Source of the DNA: Trichoderma breve
Lineage: Eukaryota > Ascomycota > Sordariomycetes > Hypocreales > Hypocreaceae
NCBI RefSeq assembly: GCF_028502605.1
Contig: NC_079234.1
Location: 5,208,001 to 5,272,000 of the forward strand
Direction: 5' to 3'
Length of the DNA: 64,000 bases
Part shown: positions 34,792 through 45,271 of the stretch, one piece after another
Position numbering within the stretch: position 1 is the first letter of the stretch
How the letters are laid out: the number at the start of each line of letters is the position of its first letter
Notes under the pieces: model-generated
Seen by the model: the letters and a program-made list of their open reading frames with translations, nothing else
Told to the model about the DNA's origin: nothing
Database searches by the model: none
Position numbers and translations under genes: made by a program

Positions 34792-35811
34792 CTACTCCTC
34801 GGACCTCTCGTGAGACCCTCCTTCGGACCCGCCGTTGGAGCCCATGATTGAGTGGACAAACTCCTGGTATTTAAACACCTCGCCCCTTCTTGCCGATAAG
34901 TGTGCGTTCATGTTCCGGTTGAAGGCTCGACGACCAGTGAACCCCTCGACGACCTTGTCGACTTCTGCAGCGCTGAGGGCCGACTGCCCGGCTTCCGGCG
35001 GTGTGTTGAGCAGAGCATCCCTCAGCTCCGCCCAGTCGATCTGACCGCTGTCGTCCTCGTCAAAGGCCGAGAACGCAGATAAGAGCTCGGTGCTTGGTGA
35101 CAGCACCGCCAGGGATTCCGCCAGAGAATTGAGGAAAGCGGCTAGCGTCATGGTTTGTGGTTTTGATGGCGGGAAGAAGCGTCCTATGTCGGAGGAGCCT
35201 GAAGGGAGGCCTTGCTAGAAGTTAGCATCGTAATGGGGGAGGTTTGATCATGCTTCACTGCGAGCAACCACAGTAGGAAACGCACCAAGTTGACCAAGCA
35301 TGTCGGCCACATCCTCTCTATTGACAATGCCGTCGCAATCTCGATCCAAAATCTGAAATCCATCTCTCAGAGTCCTGACCTGAGTAGGCTGAAGCTGTGA
35401 GAGAGCACTGCTGCCGCCAAGGGAGCCGCCCACTGCTAACTTTGACCCATGCTTCCACGAAGGTGGTGAAACCTTTGTGGGAGTAGTCATGCCTGGTGTC
35501 TTCTCTCGCTCTGGGGTCTCGGGGACGTCGCTGGTGGCTGTCGGTGTCGTTGGTCTCGCGAGCCTCGACGTTCTGCTGGGCGTCGTCGGGGCGGCTTTAG
35601 TAGGCGAGCTCGTTGGTGTTATTTGTCGGAGTGGTGAAGGCGATGCAGGCGGGTCGGCCCGGCGGAATGGAGAGTTTCGAACGCTGGGAGGCGATCCGTA
35701 ACCCAGGGGAGAGGGCTTGAACGTTGTTGACAAAGACTGGGACAGCAGAGAATGATTAGCAGATAAGCGAAACGGCCATGTACGGGGCTGCACCGTAATA
35801 ATACGCACCAT
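34792..35811 (-). CDS. Myosin regulatory light chain-like EF-hand protein
   Basis: Predicted 290 aa. The best model has a first coding exon that is only the ATG (35809-35811), intron 35737-35808 (GTGCGT, CTAAT branch, CCCAG), then exons 35286-35736 and 34792-35210; the total is 873 nt and all phases match. This gives the N-terminus MSLSTTFKPSPLGYGSPPS, as in related fungal proteins. Residues 20-115 are a disordered Pro/Ser/Thr region. Two EF-hands follow: loop 132-143 DRDCDGIVNRED and loop 202-213 DEDDSGQIDWAE, with a conserved C-terminal FTGRRAF and EVFKYQEFVHSIMG. The layout matches fungal myosin II regulatory light chains (Rlc1/Cdc4-type), which act at the cytokinetic ring. An alternative is a start within the present intron, giving a different N-terminus. 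Confidence 0.85.
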
Positions 35812-36845
35812 GATGCAGATGGTAGGGGATCTGTGCTGGAACGGTGTCCGCAATCGGTTGGCCAGCGAGCAGCAAGCGGAGACTGATGTACGGTACAATA
35901 CAGTACAGTACAGTAGGTATGACGCACGATTTGCTGATCGCTTGAGGTGGTGCAGAATGCAGATAATCTGGGATGCTTGCTTGGCCAGAGATATGCAGTC
36001 AGTGAGTGGTCTGGCTCTGTCTTGTCTGCGGGGGGTTGATGCACAATTGCATCTGGATTCAGATCATGGCCCCCAAAGTAAACAATCAAAGGTTGTCTGA
36101 CCCGACAACCCAATGGTGTGTGGCTGGTGCAAGCCTGTCGGGTGTGGCGCGGCCTGTGAAACGCCAATTTCAGCCACCAACCAACTGTTCCTCGTTAAGC
36201 GCTGATAAGTGTTCCATTGATGGATAAGGTGCTCCGTAGCCCGCCACCAAATGAGGAGCCAACTGAAGCCCCCCCCAAATTAGCGTTGTGAAGCAGCTCG
36301 CGCTGTAACGGGACCCTGACACTAGTAGCACAGTCAATACGGAGAGTTCCACAATGGCACAACGCCCCTGTCTCGACTTTCTCCCAAGAGAACTCGTCGC
36401 AAGCGCAGCAGACGATGCCTGGTTCAAATCCAAGCACCAGTCCATTGGCCTCTCCATCTGCTGCTTGCTGCCGGCTTCTCTGCTCGCGCGTCATCGCAGC
36501 GTAGCCGTGATATCTCTGTATCTCTGCCAGGCGGATACAGGTAGCGTCGACCATCACCAACAGGCGCAGGGCTTTGAGCGTCCTAGCAGAACCGACCGCT
36601 CGAGCCAGAGAGCAGTCCCTGAGCTGTTCCTGTGCAACAACCAGGCTGCAAAGCTGTATCTGCGTCGAATTTGCTCCGATCGAGGCCATAATTAGTCTAC
36701 AAGATCCAGAGGAAGCCAGGGACGCACTTGGTGCAACGACACCTCAAGCATACACATATATATACCCAGGTGGACTAGTATATCGACTTCTAGTACCCCA
36801 TATCTTACATTAAATTGCATTGGCCTGCGGGGAGGCCCTTGAACA
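35812..36845. other. Divergent region, myosin light chain and Afi1
   Basis: About 1 kb. Contains the longest GTACA microsatellite (35889-35915). A 164-codon minus frame (36195-36689) has random composition and no family resemblance, so I do not call it a gene. The 90 bp before the Afi1 start have a TATATATAC element near 36754-36763. Confidence 0.5.
35889..35915. repeat. GTACAGTA microsatellite
   Basis: A 27-bp tract of overlapping TACAGTA units lies some 80 bp upstream of the myosin light chain ATG. Confidence 0.7.
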
Positions 36846-39488
36846 ATGGCCGCAGCTCTCCCCTATGCCTCGCGCTCGAATGGCGCCAGCAGCTCCCAAG
36901 TTTCGCTGCCTCACCATCGCCGAACTTCTCTTTCTTCGTTTCCCCCGTCACGCTCGCCGTCGCAAATGTCCTTCCATTCACGCCCATCAAGGTCGCCGCA
37001 CCCGCCCATGGCCGAAACAGATCGGACTTCGGACCCGAGCTCAAAGTCCAAGGCCTCTTCAATCGGACCATCTTCGCAACATTCGTCTCTGTCCGCAGTG
37101 CGTCGAACCAATGAGGATTCACAGCCGCAGAGGAAGCTCCGAGCACAATATCCTCGCGGATCCGACGCCAACCATGTCGAGTATATCCTGGTGGCGTCGT
37201 TTGATATCGATCGAGGCCCGGTGATGGAGCACCAGTACCCTGTCGCCATCACCGGAGACGAGAACATGTTGGCCGAGTTGATGCTTCCAGATCAGGCCCA
37301 CGCGCGTAACCAGGATTGGACCATGTTCTTCCTGCACAAGGACTCTTCGCCAGAAGATGAAGACGAAGAACGCAAGGAAAAGGCTAGGAGGAAAGCTCGG
37401 AGGCAGAGACGGCGAGATAAAGCAGCGGGGCTGGTCCCTGAGGATGGAGCCGAGGGCGAAGACGACGATGAGGAAGACGACGACGACCTAGATGAAGACT
37501 GGGATGACGATGAATCCTCAGATGATGAGCCCGACGACGAGTTAGAGGGCCCGCCGCTCATCTACGTCCTCAACCTGGTAAATACCAAGCACGACAAGTC
37601 TGTGAAGCGAGGAGCCATCGTCAAGGCCATGGCAATTTGCACAAGACACCCTTTCTTGCATATATACAAGGTATGCAATCTGACAGCTGAGCTTGCTGAA
37701 ACATCCTTTTGCATCGCATTGCAGAGACTAACGCTTCGTGATTCTTATTCAGCCCCTCTTACTGCTCGCACTGGAAGAGTACTTCAAGTCGCCAGTGCCC
37801 GAGACTCTTTCCATGTTGTACGAATCGGTCAATGCGATGGACTTGTCTCTTATGCCCCGATTGAGCTTGCTGGAGAGGAACCTGCTACTAGCGAGCGACA
37901 ACAAGGATTTGTTTGTGGAAAAATTCGAGCGCATTATCCAGATGCGCATGGCAGAAGACAGGGCAGAGACCGCTACTGAGGGGTCTGGAGAGAGGAGTCA
38001 GAGCCCGCAATTCACTGGCGGCATCTCGAGGGCTGGCACCAAGGCGCACGTCGAGGGCGGCGGGCAGTCGACATACTCTGTGGCCCGAGATACTCACGAG
38101 TTTGAGAGCAAAGTCATGTACAAGGGCATCCCCATCCCTATCAAGGTGCCCACCGCAGTCATGCCCGAGACTGTGGGAGACTTTTCTCTCATAAAGCTGA
38201 TACAAAACTTTTCCGAGGCCCATGCCAAGTCGCCGCAGCCGTTCCCACTGCACCCGCATCTGACGACCAACGGGATCAATACGCACCCAATCATTGTGCT
38301 GATGAACGGGCTCCTCACGCAGAAGAGGATCATATTCTTGGGCCACAACATGCCCTCCGGTGACGTAGCTGAGGCAGTGCTTGCGGCATGTGCTCTCGTG
38401 TCCGGTGGCATCCTCCGGGGGTTTACCAGGCATGCGTTTCCCTACACCGACTTGACCAAGGTCGATGATCTGCTCAACGTGCCAGGGTTTATAGCCGGCG
38501 TTACCAACCCTACATTTGAGCTCCATCCAGAATGGTGGGACGTCCTGTGCGACTTGCCCAGCGGCCGCGTCAAGATCAGTAGCAAGATTGAGATGGCACC
38601 GGTTACTGAAGGACTAATTTACTTTCAGCAGCAGCACCCCACCCTCTCCAATACTGCCAGCGGCGTCTCCAACAACGCGCAGGACTTGACGGGGGATGCC
38701 GCCTTTATGTCAGATATTCTTAGGAGCATTGCTGCCAGGCACGGCGAGCGGGTCATACGAGCAAAGTGGCGCGGCTGGGTCAATAAGTTTACGAGAATTG
38801 CTGCCCAGTTTGAGGAGAGCGTATACAACGCATCTGCTCTGTACATTGGAGGCCAAGACCAAGACTTGGCACTGCCGGGGGCCAGTGGTCATGGATATGT
38901 TTGGGCAGACGACACTGCGAAATTCAAGGAGCTAGCTGGCAATGTGACGAGGATTGAAGGGTGGCGCAACACACGTAGTTACTACAGCTACATTCAGGTA
39001 AGGGCTATTCATTCTAACTTATCGTTGGACGGGAATTGGCTAACAAGAACAACTCAATACAGGATCTCGCAAGAATATACACCTTCCGCCCGCTCAAGGG
39101 GTTAGACCTGGCCCACATGCACGACCGGCTTCGCATGCAGCGCCTGACACCAGCGCAGAGCAAGGATATCTATTTGACGCTATCCAAGCATATCCACTCG
39201 TATGAAGAGATTTGCTTGCTGCTGGATGTGGCACCCGAGTCGCACGCTGGGCTCTTTTACATTGCGCTTGGCCTCTTCCACAAGGACCGCGAGGTGCGTC
39301 TAAGGACGGCCGATCTGCTAGAGCGAATTTCCGAGCACGAGGCCGGGCAGCACTGGTGGAAGAGCCTCAGTCAGTTTGAGAAGCTGGCGTACAAGCGAAT
39401 CCGGCGCGAGACTGAAGCCGAGATGAGGACGAAGGGAGAGAAGGACGGGCTGGTTCTCAGTCCTGTTATGGAGAAGCTGATGAGCTGA
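36846..39488 (+). CDS. AFI1: Afi1-type Arf3-interacting polarity protein
   Basis: Predicted 831 aa from exons 36846-37670, 37753-38997 and 39063-39488 (2496 nt). Residues 1-110 are disordered and Ser/Pro-rich. From about 113 comes the Afi1 N-terminal domain (PF07792), seen in [20 protein letters not shown] and [14 protein letters not shown] highly acidic block (about 195-235) splits it from the stabilization-of-polarity-axis region (PF08616) with [40 protein letters not shown] and [20 protein letters not shown]. The last exon carries a conserved helical C-terminus. In budding yeast Afi1 binds GTP-bound Arf3 and helps keep the polarity axis; the fold is of DENN type. A role in hyphal tip growth or membrane traffic is inferred. 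Confidence 0.92.
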
Positions 39489-40202
39489 GAGGCTCAACGA
39501 AATATGACAACAAAAAAGAAGAAAAAAGAGACAGAAAGAGAGGAGAGTGTGGCGAATTTATATGGGATACACACGACGGCGCGCACATCTGTGGCCTGCC
39601 CAGTGAGTATATATTATGCCGGCGAGCAATGACGGGAGAGCTGTGCGGCGTACATACTACGATGAGTAGTACTTATATGGATGTCTACGATGTTATTATT
39701 ATCGTCATGTGTTTGGGCGGGCGTTGTCGAGGCAGAGCGAAAAGCAAATCGACATGGTTATGATATGATGGGATCTTGTTTTTCGATTCTTTTTTTTTTT
39801 CTCCAGTCGGATCTTGGAAGGCCTCCTTGCTTGGGAGTATTTCTTGCTGGGCTTTTCTTTCTTTCTTCCTACTTAATATTTTTGCTCGAGTGTCAGAGGA
39901 TATATAAGAGACATATATGAGATAATTACATATGTTTGGGGGTGGTTGTACACTTCCTTGTTGAGGACCAGAAATACCTTGGTTCTTTTTCTCTTTCTTT
40001 TCTTGTCGTCCGATTCAATCTTTTCGGATACTATGCAGAGTGTTTATAAACAGCATGCATTTGAGTATTTGGCTGCTTTTTGCAGCTCGTCGTCTCATCA
40101 TGTCATTACTCCCTTTCTCTGGCATCATGCTGTGTAGGTTGTTTCTTCAGACATTCCTCCTTTTCATGTGTGCCATTCATATATGTACAAAGGATCAATC
40201 AG
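39489..40202. other. Convergent 3' region
   Basis: About 710 bp between the ends of Afi1 and S-formylglutathione hydrolase. Strongly T-rich on the plus strand (39780-40030), as in a long 3' UTR. No gene seen. Confidence 0.5.
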
Positions 40203-41198
40203 TTACAACAAACCCAGATGCTTGGCATGGTGCTTAATATGGTCCTCGCCAAAGGTTGAGATGAAGAAGTATGAGTGGTCATAGCCCTGTGAGAGAAGAA
40301 TCATATAAGTCAGCATACACAGAAGATGGGGTTTACCATGATGAAGCTGGTAAGAACATACGTCTTGGTATCGTAGTTGCAGGCCCTCGATGCCCGCAGC
40401 CTTGGTGGCCTCTGCAAAGTTCTCGGGCAGAAGCTGTCTCTGCTTGTAAAAGTTGTCGGCGGTGCCCTAGTAGTAATTTCTTAGCAACTTCTTCTTCTCT
40501 TTCTCTTTGTTTTGTCTTCAACATACCACGTCAAGCAGAGCATTCAGATATCCCTTCCAGTGCTTCACTAGCTCCGTCGCATCATGCTTTTTCCACTCCT
40601 CCTTGTCGGCCCCTAGATATCCGGTAAACGCCTTCTCTCCCCACGGACACGCACTCGGGTTTGAAACGGGCGAGAACGCGCTGACACTCTTATACTTGCC
40701 AGGATTCTTCAAAAACAGCGTCAAAGCTCCATGGCCGCCCATAGAGTGGCCCGCAATAGACACACGCTGCGGATCCAGCTGCTTAAACTGCGAAAAGACG
40801 AGCTCGGGCAGCTCCTTGGTGATGTACGTCTCCATCTTGTAGTTTTGCGCCCACGGCTCCTGGGTAGCATCAATGTAAAACGACGCAGCGCTGCCAAAGT
40901 CCCAGGAATCGTGCTCGCCGGGGTGATTCGTGCCTCGGGGCGACGTGTCGGGATACAGAAGCGCGAGCTTGAGGGGCGCGGCGTGGGCGTGCAGGAAGCC
41001 CTTCTCGGTGACGTTGTCGGGGGTGCAGGTCAGGCCGGAGAGGTAGATGAGCAGCGGCGCGGGTTCGGACTCGGAGATGCCGGCGGGCAGGAAGAGGGTG
41101 AAGTTCATGGGGCCGCCGGTGACGGAGGACTGATGGGTGAGCTTGAGGAAGCGGCCGCCAAAAGAGGCGATGGAGGCGTTGGTGGTGATGCTCGCCAT
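40203..41198 (-). CDS. S-formylglutathione hydrolase
   Basis: Predicted 286 aa from exons 40527-41198, 40362-40466 and 40203-40286 (861 nt). It hydrolyses S-formylglutathione to glutathione and formate, the second step of glutathione-dependent formaldehyde detoxification in the cytosol. The family signs are LSGLTCTPDNVTEKG, PRGTNHPGEHDSWDFGSAAS and the nucleophile elbow GHSMGGHG with Ser152. Asp228 (GTADNF, first codons of exon 2) and His263 (GYDHSYFFI, exon 3) complete the triad, and the positions agree with human esterase D (149/226/260). Length is normal. The frame is open 11 codons upstream of the chosen ATG, but MASITTNASI aligns with the family start. Confidence 0.96.
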
Positions 41199-41774
41199 GG
41201 TGTTTTGGAGGGGTTGATATAGTGGATGCAATTGATATCAACAGCTACAACTTGGACAAGGAGGTTATGTTTATATGAGAAGAAGAAATGAAGAATGTGA
41301 GAACTTAAAAAAGAAGAAGCACAAGCTACTCAATAGGTAAAAAGGGTAGAAGCTATTTAACATCATCGACACATTGATCCGTATTTACCCCACCACCAGA
41401 CCTGCCAAAACACCCCTCCGAGAGCTCCCCAATTTCCATCATCATGACGCCCGAACTATGTCCGAAAGCAGCAATCATTAAAAGCATCGGGTAATAGTAT
41501 AAACGCCCATTTCCAAGCACAAAACAGAAGCAGAAAAAAAACAAAACAGCCGATTCCCGTCTAAATAAACGTCGCAGATATTGCACTGCTTCTGATTTGA
41601 TGTCATATCCTGGCATCCTTGTAAGTTTTCAGCTGATGGAGGGGCAGCTGTCAGTCTTCGAGTTTCCGATGGATGAGATTGACCCTCATAGTTGGTACAA
41701 CTCGTGCATTAAACAAACAAGATGCGATCCTCCATCACTTGGTAAAAAAATTTGTGTTTCTTTTTCTTTTCTTT
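41199..41774. other. Spacer between hydrolase and secreted-protein genes
   Basis: About 580 bp, both flanking genes on the minus strand. It should hold the hydrolase promoter and the 3' UTR of the secreted protein. No gene seen. Confidence 0.5.
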
Positions 41775-42262
41775 TTACTCAGTTGAAGTCGTCGTCTTCA
41801 GCGAACAGTCAAAGCTGGAGATCAAGTTGTTCCACTTAATAGCCCCCAGATTGAACTTGTTCTTGTAGTTAAAGTCGACGCTGCCAAACGTACATCCCGT
41901 CGGACTGGTGCAAATAGAGCCGCAGTCGCCAATGCGAGGGAAGCACTCAAAATCCTCGCCGTCGGGGGCAAACGTGCTGGTGTTTTGGTGGAAAGGCGCG
42001 GGAAGCTGGTGGCACGTCTCGAGGGCGTAGACGCTGTAGCTGCAGGTGCCGGTTGCGTTGACGCCGGTGCACAAGAGGACCTGTGAGGGATTGACCCATA
42101 GTTAGAGATGATTGTTGATTCAGACAAATGATAGGAATGGAGAAGATGCAAGGGAGAGGAGGGAGGAAGACATACGCCGCCGATCTCGCGCTTGTGGATG
42201 GGAGTGCCAGAGACGGCAATGGCTGAAGAGACAGCAGCGGTGACGATGGTTGTGAACTTCAT
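41775..42262 (-). CDS. Small secreted cysteine-rich protein
   Basis: Predicted 130 aa from exons 42176-42262 and 41775-42080 (393 nt). Residues 1-19 are a signal peptide (MKFTTIVTAAVSSAIAVSG), then a possible Kex2 site after KR at 24-25. The mature part has eight cysteines, enough for four disulphides, in a pattern LLCTGVNATGTCSYSV ... LETC ... FECFPRIGDCGSICTSPTGC ... FDC. Potential N-glycosylation sites are NATG and NTST. I recall this layout (DGEDFxC, CGSICTSPTGCTFG, NLxAIxW) as a recurrent small secreted protein family of ascomycetes without known function. An extracellular or host-interaction role is possible but not shown by the sequence. A TATA element lies about 195 bp upstream. Confidence 0.87.
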
Positions 42263-44287
42263 TTTGAATAATATGATGATGATAATGTTGTAGATTCAAA
42301 GTTGACTTTGTAGCTGAGTTATTCCCAAGAAAAGGTAGCAACACTGGAATGGAATTGAAAGTAACGATTAAAAAAGCCACGGCTTGTCTTATAGGTCAGT
42401 AGGTTGCGGTGTGATGTGCATGTTTGTCTCGATTCTCGTGGAACCAACCCGCCCATTTTATATACAAGCAGCTACCAATAGCCCAGGACTCGATCCGTCG
42501 TGTCTCCTCGCCTCCTCGCATTTGCTGACCGACGTAATGCAGCCGACATTTCCTTCCCTTCTTCCCTTCTCACTCTCTTTGTTGCCCCCGTAACCTTGCA
42601 ACAAGATTCTGACTGACGTCTGTCCCCGTGCCTCCGCCCAGCAGCACGGGCCCCCAAGCAGCCACCCGAGAGTGAAAGCTCCAGCCTACAGGTGAGAATA
42701 AAGGATTGATCCATCCAGTCTCTTTGTGTTGGGTAATACGCTGTGCGCATGCCCTTCTTACGGTCCCCTAAAATGGCGGCTCGAATAGGAAAGGTCGTGA
42801 GACATACGAGAGCCATGTGTCGATCTTTTTATGTTTGTCGTGACTCGACGTCATACGAGTGGCTTGGCCGACGACAGAAGAGCCGATCACTGTGATGATT
42901 TCCTCGAGGGAATACGAGGGACGGCGTTGGTTGGGCGGTCGGAATTTGCCTTATGCATCGGCCCTTGATATGGTAACTACGGAATCTACCTATGGCACAT
43001 GGCACATGGCAGCAAACTCGCCTTTGTCCATGTAATATCATCTTCTCTCTTCTCTTTCCGCCGTATTGAAAGTCAAGTAATCAAAAATAGCTTCCCTTAC
43101 ACGGCCAGTCGGCAAACAACAGGTGAACAGCGCATTAACTCGTATATGCATGCAGGAACGGCACTTTGCCAACGGCCTTTATTCTCCGCTGCTGGCTGTT
43201 GAGTAACACGACGTAACATTTCAGCAAGCTGCAGCTCATGCATCAAATGTAGACAGTTTGTAGTACATGTATAAAAACGAATTGATGATAACAATAAGAA
43301 ATTATTGTTTCTAGTATGTTTTTTTTCTTAACAGATGAATGAAGAAAATTGCAACGACTACACTTCTCGGGGTCCCTTATGATGTCACAGTTCAGCTATT
43401 TTTAGTGAGCAATATGGAGAGATGGAGCGCTAAACTTGGCCCGGGGTTAGCTTCTTCTGCGGCTACCGATGGCCCGGCTGTGTATTTGTTCAGGTCCTTT
43501 TTGCTGTAACAGATGTCACATGCAACGTAACAGCCGTGATAATAGGAACAATCATGCCCCATTCTAGTTTGAACGTAGCTTTGGGAGCATGACTGTCCAA
43601 ATCAAACATTATTTGGATATACCGTTCCACTCTTCGCTTACCTACCGCAGAGCAATTGGTATTTGGGTTGACAACTCTAACTATGGGCAGATTCTCTCAT
43701 CATCACCGTGGCGTGCAAATCCTTCTGTAGCAAGAAAGCAATTCCATTGATATTTTTTTTAAACCTCTTGATAATCTATTACTGTATTGACATACTTTGC
43801 AGTCATCCTTATAAAATAGCCTTTTACTATGCATTGCCAAATCAGTTTGTACAGGCTAGGACTTGCAACCCAAGTCTAAGCGCTCTAGACCCCCCAAGTT
43901 GCTCCCATATGATTCGTACATCTCTCGGTGCAGTTTTCGGCTGCCTTGGATAGAGGCCCCTAATGTGGTTGCATGCGCCAGAGAGACAGTTTGGTGGCCA
44001 GAGACGCATCCGATCTTTGGCTGAGATCAGTCCAGATGCCACACCAAAGGCGGAGTGGCACAGTGTTGAGTCAAACATGCTGTCTTTATATCCTAGCCGA
44101 GCTGAAATTAATCGAATCTCGAAACGCCACGCTGATGAACAAGTTTCTCCTCTCGACAAGATGAACAAAGGCTGATGAAATACAGCGTCGCATTCCTTAA
44201 ACTCTCTTCTGTGAAAATGAAAAGAGTCGGCGTGAATCGAGTGTCATCATCTTTGCCTGTCTTCGTCTTTGCCAGGTCAGGCCTCGT
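42263..44287. other. Interval between secreted protein and Rpb6
   Basis: About 2 kb. The left 500 bp should be the secreted-protein promoter. Frames at 43842-44175 on either strand look random. I see no further gene or RNA. Confidence 0.45.
42456..42464 (-). promoter_or_regulatory. TATA-like box of the secreted-protein gene
   Basis: The minus strand reads TATATAAAA, 194 bp ahead of the ATG at 42262. A strong TATA element fits a highly regulated gene better than a housekeeping one. Confidence 0.4.
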
Positions 44288-44942
44288 CTATTGAAGAAGC
44301 TCTTCGCAGGTCCAGTCCTCGTAGCTGAAAGGGAGTCAGCCCATCACACACTCATCTCCTTGGCCAGACCAGAGTCCAACTTACTATCCATCGGGCATAT
44401 ATCTTCGTACGATGAGAGGGATCTTCTTCTCGCGTAGCTCCTTGATCGCAATCTGTAAAGGATCCGTCTCACCCTCGAGATCTACCAACACCGGCGCGTT
44501 CATGCTGTACCAACTGGTTAGCGCATCTGTATGTGGCCTTCTCAGTCTCGTAATGCCAACCTAATCTGTAAGGCACGCGTGCCCAGAATACGCGCCCTCT
44601 CGTATTTTGTCATGTATGGTGTTGTCGTGCGCTGGTCGTCGGGAATCTTCTTGTCCTTGACGGACTTGTCTTTCGACGCATTCGCAGCCGCAGAGGGGTC
44701 TCCAGAAATGACAACATTGTCCTGGTCGTCGCCGTTGGCGTGCTCGCCATCTTCGTCATCGTGAACCTCGGGTTCATAGAATTCGCCCACCTCATCTTCT
44801 TCCAACACGGGCTCATCGCTGTGCACCAGGGGGTCAGCGTTCCATTCAACAGCCTTTTTGTTTCCGACCATTGCACTCCTGTTCAGGTCCGAGGCTGCAC
44901 TTACCCGCCAACGCTCACGTCATCATCGCCAAAATCAGACAT
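44288..44942 (-). CDS. RPB6: RNA polymerase I/II/III subunit Rpb6 (RPABC2)
   Basis: Predicted 150 aa from exons 44905-44942, 44561-44818, 44385-44504 and 44288-44324 (453 nt). The N-terminal half is acidic and variable ([20 protein letters not shown]). The C-terminal half is the conserved core: [20 protein letters not shown], then [20 protein letters not shown], then [20 protein letters not shown] and [10 protein letters not shown]. All four junctions were set by this core. Rpb6 is shared by the three nuclear RNA polymerases and stabilises the clamp and assembly. It is divergent from the gene for TFIIIA, with only 329 bp between start codons. Confidence 0.97.
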
Positions 44943-45271
44943 TTTGAGGAAGCTGGATAGGTGAAAATTCTGGGCGTGAGGTAGGAGGATTCGTTGCTGG
45001 CCGTTCAATCTTCAGCCTCGCGAAAAATATTATTCCAACCACAGAGTCTCAAAGTTTTTCCGTAGCTTCCCCGGCTGGAGCTTGATGGCGCATCAGCGAG
45101 TCTCCACTTAGCGCTCTTCTTGCTGGGGCAGGTCCGCTTCAATTGAATGCTACTGCAGTGTTTTCTTATCTTATCGTCCCGTGACCCACATAAAAAGTTC
45201 CCAATTTCTGCCATCGTCGATTGCTCGACGACATGTCACAGATTTGCAGCAATTGACCGGCCATCCTCATC
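44943..45271. promoter_or_regulatory. Divergent promoter of Rpb6 and TFIIIA
   Basis: Only 329 bp separate the two ATG codons, so both core promoters lie in this segment. I see no clear TATA box; short C-rich and T-rich stretches are present. Both products serve RNA polymerase III, so shared control would make sense. Confidence 0.6.

Noticed and set aside
36195..36689. 164-codon minus frame between myosin light chain and Afi1
   Set aside because: Composition looks random, no motif or homologue recognised, and it lies in a divergent promoter region.
37888..38526. 212-codon minus frame inside Afi1
   Set aside because: Antisense shadow of a well-matched conserved protein.
43842..44168. 108-codon minus frame before Rpb6
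   Set aside because: Overlaps an equally open plus frame; no family resemblance.
44113..44287. In-frame open stretch of about 58 codons after the Rpb6 TAG
   Set aside because: Length is within chance, composition is random, and the stop is conserved in the family.
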